From the NCBI GenBank assembly GCA_030148545.1, contig JASBTF010000002.1:299218-363217 (forward strand): a DNA stretch of 64,000 bases, read 5' to 3'. The first letter of the stretch is position 1, and every line of letters begins with the position of its first letter. This document shows positions 47,272-57,460 of this stretch, one piece after another. This DNA comes from Pseudomonadota bacterium (GTDB taxonomy: Bacteria > Pseudomonadota > Alphaproteobacteria > UBA2136 > JASBTF01). Made by a program: the position numbers and the translations under genes. The notes under the pieces are model-generated. The model worked only from the letters and a program-made list of their open reading frames with translations, ran no database searches and was not told the origin of the DNA.

Positions 47272-47586
47272 TTACTTCCGGTTTTGTACGGTGCCATAGG
47301 CTTGTGCTGCCTGTAGTGTTTTAAGTACTTTGGTGTGGTTACCGCTTAAGCCTTGTTGAGCATTTTGCAGTGCTGTGGTTGCACGGGTAATACGCTCCAG
47401 CACTTTGGGCAGTTGTGGCGCTAAGGTGTTTTGTTCAGCCTCGGCCAGTTCAGTAAAGTTCTGTTGGCAATTTTGCAGCTGTGTTACCGCTTGTTCTAGC
47501 TGTTCGGCAGTTGTTTCTTTACCAGTTTGCTCCAGCACATTTAGCGCTTGGTCTACAGTTTCTAGCCATGTGGTTGCAGTGCTCAT
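47272..47586 (-). CDS. Hypothetical helical protein in flagellar operon
   Basis: 104 aa helical ORF, overlaps FlhB-C gene by 4 nt. Confidence 0.6.
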   Translation of the reverse strand: MSTATTWLETVDQALNVLEQTGKETTAEQLEQAVTQLQNCQQNFTELAEAEQNTLAPQLPKVLERITRATTALQNAQQGLSGNHTKVLKTLQAAQAYGTVQNRK

Positions 47587-47870
47587 GTAGTGGCTTTTCT
47601 ATTATTGTTTACTTTATATAGGTAAGCGAAAATTTCGGCGACAACGGCATAAAGTTCAAGCGGAATATGCGTATCTAGTTCTACTTTTTCCAACAAATCT
47701 ACTAAGTCAGCATCTTTATGGAGCGGAATGTCGTGCTCTTGCGCTAGCTCAATAATGCGTTCTGCTAAGTCGCGCTTACCCTTGGCACTCACGCGTGGTG
47801 CTGGGTCGGTCTCCCTATCAAATGTAAGGGCAACAGCTTTGCGAATAACAGGTGTTGTCATGCTTTGCAT
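47583..47870 (-). CDS. Stand-alone FlhB C-terminal-domain-like protein
   Basis: AVALTFDRETDPAPRVSAKGKRDLAERIIELAQEHDIPLHKDADLVDLLEKVELDTHIPLELYAVVAEIFAYLYKVN. Confidence 0.88.
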   Translation of the reverse strand: MQSMTTPVIRKAVALTFDRETDPAPRVSAKGKRDLAERIIELAQEHDIPLHKDADLVDLLEKVELDTHIPLELYAVVAEIFAYLYKVNNNRKATT

Positions 47871-47998
47871 TGTACATGTTCCAGAAAGTTAAGCAAATCC
47901 AACAAATGGCACAGTTGATGCATCTAAAAAATCATATTTCTGCGCGAAGGGGAGAGCGTGCGGCAATAATAAATTAGATAACAGAGAGCTGATTTAAG

Positions 47999-49747
47999 AT
48001 GACTGCTGCCCCAACTACCGTGCCTTCTAGTGCTATTCCAGGACAATTTGCTAGCCAACAAGCAGCAGGCACCAGTGCGGTTTTTGGTGGTGGTCGTGGC
48101 CAACCTGCACTACCTGGTTTGGGCGGGTTGCTAGGTCAGTTTTTGGCTGTTTTGCAGGCACGCTTAGGCACACCAGCCGAAGGTGCATTGCCAGCCAACG
48201 GCCAGCAACCACTGTTACCACATGGCCAACAACCGCTCGATATGGCAGCGCTGCCTTTGCAGGAAGGCCAATTGCCACTGCCAGCGTTGGACCAAGATTT
48301 ACTAAGTAAGCTATTCCCTGAAGGTGTAGACCTAAGCGCCCTAATGGGTGAGCAAGGTGCAGGTGCCCAAGCCGAGGCATTGCAAGTTGCGCATACTCAG
48401 TTGAGTGTGGTGATTACCGAAATTGAAGTTGCCATTACCCAGCTGCAAGAGCAGGGCATTAGTTTGGAAGTATTTGGCGATGCTAAAGAGCTTGCCGGTG
48501 CGCTAGAAAACTTGGGCATGCCAAGTAAGGATGCGCAAATCCAAGCCGTACGCATGACCGCCATGCTCGATGCTGTCGCCATTCAGTTGAGCGAAAAGGG
48601 TGGCGCGCAAGATCTACCATCGCTATTGCAGGCCGCTAAAGTAAGCGTGCAGCCGCAGGCTATTAAGTCGGTTCAAAAAGTTATTCATTACCGCCAAGTA
48701 AGCGTGCAGTACCAACAGGTGCAGCAGCAACAACCTATTGATGTGGTGGCGCAAGTACAGCGTGGTGAGCCGCTCATGGCAACATCCAGCTTGCAGCCAG
48801 CACCACAGGTTATGGCGCAACAAGCTGCGCCAGCAGTGGCCCAAGTGGTGGCCGATGTGGCAAAGCCAGTGCTACCAAATGGCCAGCATGCAAATGGCAT
48901 TGAATTTAAAGCACCGGTGGGTGAACAGCCGCAGTTGTCACAGGCACGTGCGGTGGAGCCAGTGGTGCCAAGCGTGGCGCAAACAGCAGCAGCCGATGTG
49001 GTGAAGCGCCCGGTAGACCCCATGGTCATGGAAAATGATTTTGTTAACATAACGCAGGCCCAAGCAAGCCCAGCAGGCCGTGTGGGTGAGATAAGCACCA
49101 ACCCAATTCAAATCGGTAATGGCGTAGAAGTTTTCCGCTGGACCAGTAACGCCCGTGGCATGGAGTTTTTACAGCGCGTAACCCCGCAAGAAGCATTGCC
49201 ACAAGCAGCGTTGGATCCAAACTTACAACAGCTAGAAGCCGAAGGTGATGCCGCACAAAGTAGTGGCGCAACATCTGCCATGGGTAACGCTAGTGCACGT
49301 ACCGCACAGGGCAGTACGCAGGTGAGCTTTAGCCACCTAATGAGCCGCGCTAACGTGGGTGGTCAGGTGCAAGTGAACATTCGTAACTTGGCACAACAAG
49401 GTGGTGGTGAAGTTAAAATTCAGCTCGATCCGCCAGAGCTTGGCCCAGTGAAAATTTCGCTACAAATTATTGATGGTTCCGTAAAAGGTATGATCTCCGC
49501 GACAAACCCAGATGTGATTGAACAAATGGCACGCGAATTGCACCATCTAAAACAAGGTTTGACCGACGCCGGACTTAACCTCGACCAAGAAGGTATTAGC
49601 TTCATGGTAGCCGAGGATGATGGCGACCAAGGCGGCCAGCAACAAGAGCAAGCAGAACAAAGTGATGCCGAAGCTCTACTAGCTGAAGCCGAGGAAAATG
49701 GCGAACCATGGCGTGACCCAGAACGTTTGCTGGACACCCACGCCTAG
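47999..49747 (+). CDS. fliK: Flagellar hook-length control protein FliK-like
   Basis: Q/A-rich N-terminus, C-terminal Flg_hook domain VKIQLDPPELGPVKISLQIIDGSVKGMISATNPDVIEQM. Confidence 0.88.
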   Translation: MTAAPTTVPSSAIPGQFASQQAAGTSAVFGGGRGQPALPGLGGLLGQFLAVLQARLGTPAEGALPANGQQPLLPHGQQPLDMAALPLQEGQLPLPALDQDLLSKLFPEGVDLSALMGEQGAGAQAEALQVAHTQLSVVITEIEVAITQLQEQGISLEVFGDAKELAGALENLGMPSKDAQIQAVRMTAMLDAVAIQLSEKGGAQDLPSLLQAAKVSVQPQAIKSVQKVIHYRQVSVQYQQVQQQQPIDVVAQVQRGEPLMATSSLQPAPQVMAQQAAPAVAQVVADVAKPVLPNGQHANGIEFKAPVGEQPQLSQARAVEPVVPSVAQTAAADVVKRPVDPMVMENDFVNITQAQASPAGRVGEISTNPIQIGNGVEVFRWTSNARGMEFLQRVTPQEALPQAALDPNLQQLEAEGDAAQSSGATSAMGNASARTAQGSTQVSFSHLMSRANVGGQVQVNIRNLAQQGGGEVKIQLDPPELGPVKISLQIIDGSVKGMISATNPDVIEQMARELHHLKQGLTDAGLNLDQEGISFMVAEDDGDQGGQQQEQAEQSDAEALLAEAEENGEPWRDPERLLDTHA

Positions 49748-49775
49748 AACAAAGAATTAACGAGAGAGCAAAGTA

Positions 49776-50477
49776 ATGACTGCTGTATCAAACCAAACAC
49801 CAAGTGCTGGCTCTGGCCTGTCTCAAGCGCAAAGCAGTGCTGCACTTCAGTCGGTAGACTTTGATACCTTTATTAAGTTGCTTGTGGCACAGCTGGAAAA
49901 CCAAGACCCACTAAACCCAATGGATGGTACTGAGTTTACTGCACAAATGGCTCAGTTTGCACAAATCGAACAACAGCTTTCTGCCAACAATTACTTAGAG
50001 CAAATTTCTCAACAGCAAAACTTTGGCGCCCAAACATTGGCGACCAGTTACATCGGTAAAGATGTATTGGCACCCGGCCATGAGTTCAGCATGACCGAAG
50101 GTGGCGGGCTAGATTTTGCTTACGACTTAGAAGCCGCCGCTTCTGATGTTCAAATTGAAATTTACACGCAAGATGGCACCTTGGTGAAAACCATTGATGG
50201 CGATAATGCGCCAGGCGTGAACTACATGAGCTGGGATGGCTTGGATGAAGATGGTAATCCAGCAGCCTCCGGTGATTACAAAATGATTCTTTCTGCTGTA
50301 GATGGCGAAGGGGAAAAACTCGTAGCTGAACCATATGTGTATGGCTATGCCCTAGGTGTATCTGGCGGTGCAGGTAATTTGCAACTCAGCTTGGCCGATG
50401 GCCGCGATGCAGATTTTGAGGATATCGTCTCGGTACGTGTGCGCTTTGTACAGTCCGGCGGCGAGAGTGAAAGTTAA
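49776..50477 (+). CDS. flgD: Flagellar hook assembly protein FlgD
   Basis: VDFDTFIKLLVAQLENQDPLNPMDGTEFTAQMAQFAQIEQ; VNYMSWDGLDEDGNPAASGDYKM. Confidence 0.95.
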   Translation: MTAVSNQTPSAGSGLSQAQSSAALQSVDFDTFIKLLVAQLENQDPLNPMDGTEFTAQMAQFAQIEQQLSANNYLEQISQQQNFGAQTLATSYIGKDVLAPGHEFSMTEGGGLDFAYDLEAAASDVQIEIYTQDGTLVKTIDGDNAPGVNYMSWDGLDEDGNPAASGDYKMILSAVDGEGEKLVAEPYVYGYALGVSGGAGNLQLSLADGRDADFEDIVSVRVRFVQSGGESES

Positions 50478-50514
50478 ACCAACGTAAAATAATTAACGAA
50501 AAGGGAGCAATATC

Positions 50515-52467
50515 ATGAGTGGTCTGTTTGGTTCTATGACAGCGAGTGTATCAGGTTTGCGGTCGCAATCTGAGGCAATTAGCGTGATTTCCGATAACTT
50601 GGCAAACGCAAACACTATTGGTTACAAAAACGCACGGGCATTGTTCTCGCAGTTGGTGACCAGTTCTGGGGTTAGCGGTACGCTGTTTAACGCGGGTGGT
50701 GTGCAGTCCGATGTTTTGCGTAACCAAGCGTCTCAAGGTACGTTTTTGAGTACTTCTTCAACAACTGACTTAGCGTTGTCTGGTAATGGTTTCTTCATGG
50801 TTTCCGATAACAGCGTTATTAATAACGATACTGGTATTTTCTATACTCGTGCTGGTGCCTTTACCGAAGATAAAGATGGTTTCCTCGTATCACCAGGTGG
50901 TAACTACCTGCAAGGTTGGGAGCTAGATGGTGACGGTAATATTATTGACCTGCAAAACCCAACAAGTATTGAGCTGCGCTCAGTAGGGGTATCTGCAGCG
51001 GCAACAGGTAACCTAAGCTTTGGTGTGAACGTAAGTAGTGAAGAAACTGTTCACGGTTACGACACAACCACCACACGTTTGGCAAACTTGAACACTGTTG
51101 TTGGCTCACCAACCACAGCGGACTACCTAACCGATATGCGTGTTTACGATGCGCAAGGTACCGCGCGTGACGTGACCATGGCATTTACCAAGCGTAGCGA
51201 CAACATGTGGGACTGGACTCTATACACCGATGGCGCCAACCTTGTGGGCGGTACTACTGGTACAGACGCGCGTATCTCCGATGGTGTGGTGGAGTTTAAC
51301 TCCGACGGTACGCTAAAACGTGTTACCAACAAAACCGTAACGGCCAACTGGTCCGGTGGTGTGCCAATTGGTACTATCGATATAGATTTTGGTGATGAAA
51401 CAGGTGGTTTCTTCTTTAACACCATTCCAGCGTCACTAGATTTCGACACCGGCAATGCCGCAGATGACGAAGCAGATGCCAACGGTTCTAACTTCAGCAC
51501 TGAAGCAACCATTACACCAACCACAGCGGCACAAGTGGGTGACTACACATTGGCCTTTAACAACGGTACCAACACCTACACACTCACAGCGCCAGACACA
51601 AGCACACAAGCTATTGTAGACGCTGGTGGTTACCCTAAAACGTTGAACTTCTCAACGCTGGGCATCTCAATGGACCTATCAGCGGCGTTTAACGACACAG
51701 GTGCTACACAAAACATTGGTACATTTAACATTGCCCGTACTGGTAACATTCTTGGTACCACGTTCGATGCGACTAAGTACGCAGCGGTACACGGTAGTAC
51801 AGCATCACCAGTAGGTAACTTTGCCGTATCTTACGATGTATCCGACGGTGAAATGGACATTACCGACCCAGCAGGTTCTACGTACTCAGTAGCTGTGCCT
51901 GCTACAGCGGCAACCCGTACGCTAGAATTTGGTAACGGTGTAACCATGACACTAAGTGCCAACTGGACAGCTCCAACCGACGATTACAGCTACGGTAACT
52001 TGGTAATTTCTACACCAGCCAGCGCTGTAGGCGATGGTGACGGTAGTGGCGGTATTGTACAGTTTGCAACCAACTACAACACCAGCTTTGTAAACCAAGA
52101 TGGTTTCGCCTCCGGTAACTTGTCTTCTGTAACAGTAGATGGCGAAGGTTTCGTATCGGGTAGTTTTACCAACGGTGAAACAAAACAGCTGTGGAAAATT
52201 GCAATTGCGGTATTCCAAAACCCATCCGAGCTAGACCCAGTAAACAACAGCTTGCTGCGTGAGACCGACGCCTCAGGTGCCCCACTGCTTAAAGAAGCGG
52301 GTGTGGCCGGTACTGCATCGGTAGAGAGTGGTGCTCTAGAGCAATCCACCGTGGACGTAGCGAACGAGTTTAGCCAAATGATCGTGACACAGCGTTCATA
52401 CCAGGCGAGCTCCACCGTGGTATCTACCGTGGACCAAATGCTGAACCAGCTGATGCAGCTCCGATAA
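50515..52467 (+). CDS. flgE: Flagellar hook protein FlgE
   Basis: MSGLFGSMTASVSGLRSQSEAISVISDNLANANTIGYKNAR; C-term LEQSTVDVANEFSQMIVTQRSYQASSTVVSTVDQMLNQLM. Confidence 0.96.
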   Translation: MSGLFGSMTASVSGLRSQSEAISVISDNLANANTIGYKNARALFSQLVTSSGVSGTLFNAGGVQSDVLRNQASQGTFLSTSSTTDLALSGNGFFMVSDNSVINNDTGIFYTRAGAFTEDKDGFLVSPGGNYLQGWELDGDGNIIDLQNPTSIELRSVGVSAAATGNLSFGVNVSSEETVHGYDTTTTRLANLNTVVGSPTTADYLTDMRVYDAQGTARDVTMAFTKRSDNMWDWTLYTDGANLVGGTTGTDARISDGVVEFNSDGTLKRVTNKTVTANWSGGVPIGTIDIDFGDETGGFFFNTIPASLDFDTGNAADDEADANGSNFSTEATITPTTAAQVGDYTLAFNNGTNTYTLTAPDTSTQAIVDAGGYPKTLNFSTLGISMDLSAAFNDTGATQNIGTFNIARTGNILGTTFDATKYAAVHGSTASPVGNFAVSYDVSDGEMDITDPAGSTYSVAVPATAATRTLEFGNGVTMTLSANWTAPTDDYSYGNLVISTPASAVGDGDGSGGIVQFATNYNTSFVNQDGFASGNLSSVTVDGEGFVSGSFTNGETKQLWKIAIAVFQNPSELDPVNNSLLRETDASGAPLLKEAGVAGTASVESGALEQSTVDVANEFSQMIVTQRSYQASSTVVSTVDQMLNQLMQLR

Positions 52468-52568
52468 GCATTAACACTGTTACCTGACGGGAGAGACAGG
52501 TAACAAACTCCGACAAAGTTGCGGCCGGAATGTTTCTCTCCCCCTAACAGCCTTCTGGTCGTAACACA

Positions 52569-52592
52569 AAGCCCCCTTAACGGGGGCTTTTT
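52569..52592 (+). terminator. Terminator downstream of flgE
   Basis: AAAGCCCCC-TTAAC-GGGGGCTTTTTT. Confidence 0.88.
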
Positions 52593-52617
52593 TATGCAGT
52601 AGTGCGAAAAAGGTTTA

Positions 52618-53505
52618 TTAAGGATGCAAATTCCAGTGGTGGAGGGGGTGGCTCTGTTGGGTACAGGCGGCGTCTACCAAATTGGTCATCAAGCTTGCAA
52701 CAGTCATGGGGCCTACACCACCTGGTACAGGGGTAAGCAAGCTTGCTACATTGGCCACATCAGGGTGCACGTCGCCACGTAGTTCGCGTTTGCCGGTGCG
52801 TGGGTCGGTGTCGCCGTGGCGGGTGCCCACATCAATCACTACGGTGTTTGGGCTCACCATATCTTCAGTAATTAAATCAATACGGCCGGTGGCACTCACT
52901 AAAATTTCAGCCTGCTTGGTGTGGTAGGCTAAGTCTTCAGTTTCAATATGGCAGTTGGTTACGGTGCAATCATGCTGTTGCAGCATGCACGCCATTGGCC
53001 AGCCAACCAAACCACTGCGACCAACCACCACCGCACGTTTACCAGCTAGTGTTAGCCCGGCCCACTGTAGTAAGCGGATAATACCCAGTGGTGTAGCGGG
53101 GCGCAGCCCTGGTTTGCCTAAATGCAAACGGCCAACATTGGTGGTGCACAGGCCATCAACATCTTTAGCAGGGTCAATAGCGTCTAAAATAGGTTGTTTA
53201 TTCAGCCCTTCTGGCAGCGGCAATTGCAGCAAAATACCATGTACTTCAGCATCGTTATTCGCTGTATCAATGTGCTGTAGCACAGTTTCGGCGCTGGTGT
53301 GTGCGGGTAAATGTGTAATGTCGCACGCAAGGCCAATGGTTTCGGCAGCTTTTTTCTTAGCCCGAACATAAGTTTGACTGGCGCTGTTATCACCCACCAA
53401 AATCACCTGTAGCTTAGGCGTAAGTGCCAGCTGTCTAGCCACATCATGCGCTTGTTGGCGCAGGTGGTTAGCCAGTGGCTTGGTTGGGCGTAATACAGTA
53501 GTCAT
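52618..53505 (-). CDS. folD: Bifunctional methylene-THF dehydrogenase/cyclohydrolase FolD
   Basis: VGDNSASQTYVRAKKKAAETIGL, GILLQLPLPEGLN, DPAKDVDG, VVVGRSGLVGWPMA, GGVGPMTVASLM. Confidence 0.96.
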   Translation of the reverse strand: MTTVLRPTKPLANHLRQQAHDVARQLALTPKLQVILVGDNSASQTYVRAKKKAAETIGLACDITHLPAHTSAETVLQHIDTANNDAEVHGILLQLPLPEGLNKQPILDAIDPAKDVDGLCTTNVGRLHLGKPGLRPATPLGIIRLLQWAGLTLAGKRAVVVGRSGLVGWPMACMLQQHDCTVTNCHIETEDLAYHTKQAEILVSATGRIDLITEDMVSPNTVVIDVGTRHGDTDPRTGKRELRGDVHPDVANVASLLTPVPGGVGPMTVASLMTNLVDAACTQQSHPLHHWNLHP

Positions 53506-53560
53506 GAGCCGTAATGTCGTTTTGTTTCATAATATTGTCAACTCTGTTATGGTGTTGCCC

Positions 53561-54709
53561 ATGGCAGAACAGGTAGATGCAATTGTTATTGGTGGCGGTA
53601 TTGTTGGGCTATTTACGTCCCTGCAGCTTGCCCGTGCTGGTAAAACAGTACGTCTGATCGATAAAACCCACGTTGGCACTGCCCGCCACAATACTGGCGC
53701 CATGATTTTACAAGGCCGCCGCCCAGAGTGGCACCAGCTTATGCAATTCACCCATGAGCGTTGGCAAAAAACAGCCGAGGAACTGGGCAGCTCACTTGGT
53801 TTTGAACAATGCGGTAGTGCTATTTTAAACTTTACCGAGGATGCCGCAGCACAGCTAGCACAAGTGAGCGCACCAAATGGCGACTACGAGCGTCATGTGG
53901 TGACCGATATTGCCGAAATTGGCAAAGTGTTTGGCGACGGCGTTAAGGTACCAGAAAAACTCTCTGGTATTAGCCATGCCCCTATCGATGCCTCGCTAGA
54001 AACCTCCCAAACGCTGGACCATCTGCGCCGTGCTGCTGTACAAGCTGGCGTACGTATTTGGGGTAGCGATACTGTAACCGAGCTCATGGTGGATAATGGC
54101 CATGTTAAAGGTGTTAAAACCGACAGTGGTGATGTGAGCGAAGCACCATACGTTATTTTGGTTGCTGGGGTGTGGAGCAACAAAATCCCGCTGCCCGAAA
54201 CAGCAAAACTGCCGCTGCGCCCAGCACGTTGCCACCTTATCGAGATGATTCCGCACGGCAATATGCCCACTCCTGTACTGATTTTACCAACACCGTTTGG
54301 CGAGGTGATTATTCACCGCCAGCGCAGTGGGCGCGCCATGGTTGCCTACACCGGGGTGATGGATAAACACCAAGCCACATGGTCCACCATACCGCGCCCA
54401 CAAACAGTAGAGTGGCTTAAAAATTTAGCAGGCGTGTTGCTCCCTGCGCTAGGTAACGCGCGCATAGCGGGTGACCCACGCTGTATTTCATTGGCCGTAA
54501 CGCCCGATAATATGCCCTACATTGGCCCGTTTGAAGGGTTAAGCGGTTTGCTCGTTGCTAGCGGCCTTAGCGGCCAAAGTTATGCTATGGCGGCCGGCGT
54601 TGCCGATATTATGACCGCCTACGTCACCGGGCAGGATATCCCGCTAGACCTAGGCGCGTTTGCACCGGCACGTTTCAGTGCCAAACCTGCTGCTGACAAC
54701 GCTGCATAA
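53561..54709 (+). CDS. FAD-dependent (DAO-family) oxidoreductase
   Basis: VDAIVIGGGIVGLFTSLQLARAGKTVRLIDK Rossmann motif; C-term GLLVASGLSGQSYAMAAGVADIM. Confidence 0.88.
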   Translation: MAEQVDAIVIGGGIVGLFTSLQLARAGKTVRLIDKTHVGTARHNTGAMILQGRRPEWHQLMQFTHERWQKTAEELGSSLGFEQCGSAILNFTEDAAAQLAQVSAPNGDYERHVVTDIAEIGKVFGDGVKVPEKLSGISHAPIDASLETSQTLDHLRRAAVQAGVRIWGSDTVTELMVDNGHVKGVKTDSGDVSEAPYVILVAGVWSNKIPLPETAKLPLRPARCHLIEMIPHGNMPTPVLILPTPFGEVIIHRQRSGRAMVAYTGVMDKHQATWSTIPRPQTVEWLKNLAGVLLPALGNARIAGDPRCISLAVTPDNMPYIGPFEGLSGLLVASGLSGQSYAMAAGVADIMTAYVTGQDIPLDLGAFAPARFSAKPAADNAA

Positions 54710-54730
54710 AGTACGTATAAAGGAACCATT

Positions 54731-55858
54731 ATGGAACAGTTGAACGAAGTTTTTAGTGTCCTGCAAGAAGTGTGGGAACAGGGTGTTTATGGCCTCAACT
54801 TAGGCCAATGGCTGGCAGCACTTGTTATTGCTGCTGTGGCGTGGTTAGGGCGTGGCATGCTTAGTCGTGGCCTAGTTGGCTTTTTGCGTTTGTGGGTGCA
54901 TGGCACCAAAACCGAGCTGGACGACAAACTGTTCGAAGCGTTTCAAGGTCCCTTTACCTTACTGCCGCTCATTATTGGCGCCGCGTTAATTGGCTTAGTG
55001 CTCAACTTAAACGACCACGCACAACAAGTGGTAGACCAAACCATGCAATCGCTTTTTGTGGCGCTGCTATTTTGGGGTTTCCACAACAGTATTGGCATGT
55101 TTACCGGCACACTACGTAAGCTGGAAAAACTGCTGAACCCACTACTGGTAGACTGGCTGCTACGTGCGCTAAAAATTATTCTTATCTTCCTTGGTGCTGC
55201 CATCACGCTAGAACTTTGGGGCATCGAGGTCGCACCACTGTTAGCTGGTTTGGGCTTGTTTGGGGTAGCCGTGGCCCTTGGTGCGCAGGATATGTTTAAA
55301 AACTTCTTTGCAGGTTTGCTGATTATCTCCGAAAAACGCTTTGCCAAAGGCGACTGGATTAAAGCCCCCAGCGTGGAAGGTACGGTGGAGAACATTGGTT
55401 TCCGCTCCACGCAAATTCGCCAGTTTGATAAAGCGTTGGTGTACGTACCAAACGTGCAGCTGGCCGATGCCGCAGTCGTGAACTTTAGCGAGATGACCCA
55501 CCGCCGCATTTACTGGCACATTGGGGTGGAATACCGCACCACGTCTGAACAATTGCGCCAAATTGTAAACAACATTAACGACTATATTATGTTAAATGAT
55601 AAATTCGCCAAGCCAGATGAGGTAAGCACTTTTGTACGTATCGACCGCTTTGCCGCCTCCAGTATCGATATCATGTTGTACTGCTTCACCAAAACAACCG
55701 ACTGGGGCGAGTGGCTACAAATTAAGGAAGAGTTAGCCCTGAAAATTAAGGAAATTGTGGAACAAGCCGGTACTGGCTTTGCCTTCCCCAGCCGCACGGT
55801 GTATGTGGAGCCCACCACCACCGATGCAGAGGCCTTTGTTCTGCCTGCGGCAGAGTAG
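54731..55858 (+). CDS. MscS-family mechanosensitive channel
   Basis: LLAGLGLFGVAVALGAQDMFKNFFAGLLIISEKRFAKGDWI...GTVENIGFRSTQIRQFDKALVYVPNVQLADAAVVNFS. Confidence 0.94.
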   Translation: MEQLNEVFSVLQEVWEQGVYGLNLGQWLAALVIAAVAWLGRGMLSRGLVGFLRLWVHGTKTELDDKLFEAFQGPFTLLPLIIGAALIGLVLNLNDHAQQVVDQTMQSLFVALLFWGFHNSIGMFTGTLRKLEKLLNPLLVDWLLRALKIILIFLGAAITLELWGIEVAPLLAGLGLFGVAVALGAQDMFKNFFAGLLIISEKRFAKGDWIKAPSVEGTVENIGFRSTQIRQFDKALVYVPNVQLADAAVVNFSEMTHRRIYWHIGVEYRTTSEQLRQIVNNINDYIMLNDKFAKPDEVSTFVRIDRFAASSIDIMLYCFTKTTDWGEWLQIKEELALKIKEIVEQAGTGFAFPSRTVYVEPTTTDAEAFVLPAAE

Positions 55859-55861
55859 AAT

Positions 55862-56350
55862 ATGTCGGTTATTCTCGGCATTGACCCTGGCTTGCAGCAC
55901 ACTGGTTGGGGTGTGGTGCGCCAACAAGGTAGCCAATTGAGCTACATTGCCGGCGGCGTTATTTCCACCACCCCCAAAACACCGGACGATGCTCGTCTGG
56001 CCGAAATTGCAAACGGCTTGGCCGAGGTGGTACAGCAATATCAGCCCAATGGCGCAGCGGTGGAGGAGGTATTCCTCAACGTAAATCCCAAAACCACGCT
56101 CAAGCTGGGGCAGGCGCGCGGTGTGTGCCTCATGGTACCGCGCCAACATGGGCTACAGGTTGCTGAGTACAGCGCGCGTTTGGTAAAGCAAAGCGTGGTA
56201 GGCACTGGCGCCGCCAGTAAAGAGCAGGTGCAGCACATGGTTAAAATTTTGCTCCCCACCGCCAGCTGGAAAAAGGCCGACACAGCCGATGCCCTAGCAG
56301 TAGCAATTACTCATGCACACCATGCCACAATGCTGGCCAAAACCGCTTAA
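55862..56350 (+). CDS. ruvC: Holliday junction endonuclease RuvC
   Basis: MSVILGIDPGLQHTGWGVV, AAVEEVFLNVNPKTTLKLGQARGV, KKADTADALAVAITHAH. Confidence 0.96.
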   Translation: MSVILGIDPGLQHTGWGVVRQQGSQLSYIAGGVISTTPKTPDDARLAEIANGLAEVVQQYQPNGAAVEEVFLNVNPKTTLKLGQARGVCLMVPRQHGLQVAEYSARLVKQSVVGTGAASKEQVQHMVKILLPTASWKKADTADALAVAITHAHHATMLAKTA

Positions 56351-56368
56351 CTCCGCTATGTTGCGTAC

Positions 56369-56977
56369 ATGATTTGTTTCCTCAAAGGTCAAGTGGCAGA
56401 TATCGGCGCAGATTATGTTGCGCTGGATGTGAATGGCGTAGGCTACCAGCTGTTTTGTAGTGCGCGCACATTGGGTCAGCTAGAGCCGGGGCATTCTGCC
56501 GAGGTGCACACGCACTTGCATGTCCGTGAGGATCAAATGACCTTGTTTGGCTTTGCCGACACTGCGGAGAAAGAGCTATTCCTACAACTTACCAGCGTTA
56601 ACGGTGTGGGCGTAAAAGTAGCGCTAGCATTGCTCAGCAGCATTTCCCCACGTGATTTAGTACTGGCAGTAACTCAGCAGGATGCAGCGGCACTTACTCA
56701 AGCCCCAGGCGTGGGTAAAAAGTTAGCGGAGCGCTTGGTGCTGGAGCTGAAATCTAAACTTGGCAGCTTGCCAATTGGCATGGCCAACGGGGCGGAAATC
56801 AGCAGCACTGGTGCAGCATTGGCTGGTGGCGTGGTTGCCGATGTACGTAGTGCATTGTTCAACCTCGGTTACAAACCACAACAGGCCGACCGTGCGTTAG
56901 AGCAGGTCATGAACGCCGACACTCCACCACAAGAATTCGACGATCTTCTTAAAGCAACCCTTGCTGCCCTGCGTTAA
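56369..56977 (+). CDS. ruvA: Holliday junction helicase subunit RuvA
   Basis: MICFLKGQVADIGADYVALDVNGVGYQLF, TSVNGVGVKVALALLS, APGVGKKLAERLVLELKSKL. Confidence 0.96.
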   Translation: MICFLKGQVADIGADYVALDVNGVGYQLFCSARTLGQLEPGHSAEVHTHLHVREDQMTLFGFADTAEKELFLQLTSVNGVGVKVALALLSSISPRDLVLAVTQQDAAALTQAPGVGKKLAERLVLELKSKLGSLPIGMANGAEISSTGAALAGGVVADVRSALFNLGYKPQQADRALEQVMNADTPPQEFDDLLKATLAALR

Positions 56978-57053
56978 CCCTTTAGCATTTGACATAATGT
57001 TGTATACTCTATAGTCTAAGAGAATAATCACTCTTTCCGTTGGAGATATAGAT

Positions 57054-57380
57054 ATGCACAATGCTATCACGGCTCAATCTACAAGCTTACCCAGTAAGGC
57101 TTTGCTGAAAAAATGGGTAGACTTTATTCGTAAAGTTTCTACTTGTAATGCTCGTGCTTGCACAGCTCAATCTACTGTTGATTTGCCAACAGAGCTGAAA
57201 ATTAATGGTCTGGATATTAAAGCCCAGCAAGCTGCTTATCACAATTTGCTTAATTCTTGTCGCAAAGTTTTGAGCAAAAAGAACTTAGCTGGTCGCATTA
57301 GTATCAAACTTATTGATGTTGATCATGTTGCTGGTTACCACCCAGCTTTGCAGGTTCAATTGCATGATGTGAGAGCCTGA
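57054..57380 (+). CDS. Hypothetical 108-aa protein between ruvA and ruvB
   Basis: Complete ORF with GGAGATATAG upstream; no recognised family. Confidence 0.6.
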   Translation: MHNAITAQSTSLPSKALLKKWVDFIRKVSTCNARACTAQSTVDLPTELKINGLDIKAQQAAYHNLLNSCRKVLSKKNLAGRISIKLIDVDHVAGYHPALQVQLHDVRA

Positions 57381-57402
57381 GTAATGAAAAATATAAAAGA
57401 AA

Positions 57403-57430
57403 GTAGGCGCCCTTGCGGCGCCTCTTTTCT
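57403..57430 (+). terminator. Terminator after hypothetical ORF
   Basis: AGGCGCC-CTTGC-GGCGCCTCTTTTCTTTTT. Confidence 0.65.
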
Positions 57431-57460
57431 TTTTGTGCGGTTGCAGGCATACTGCGCAGG

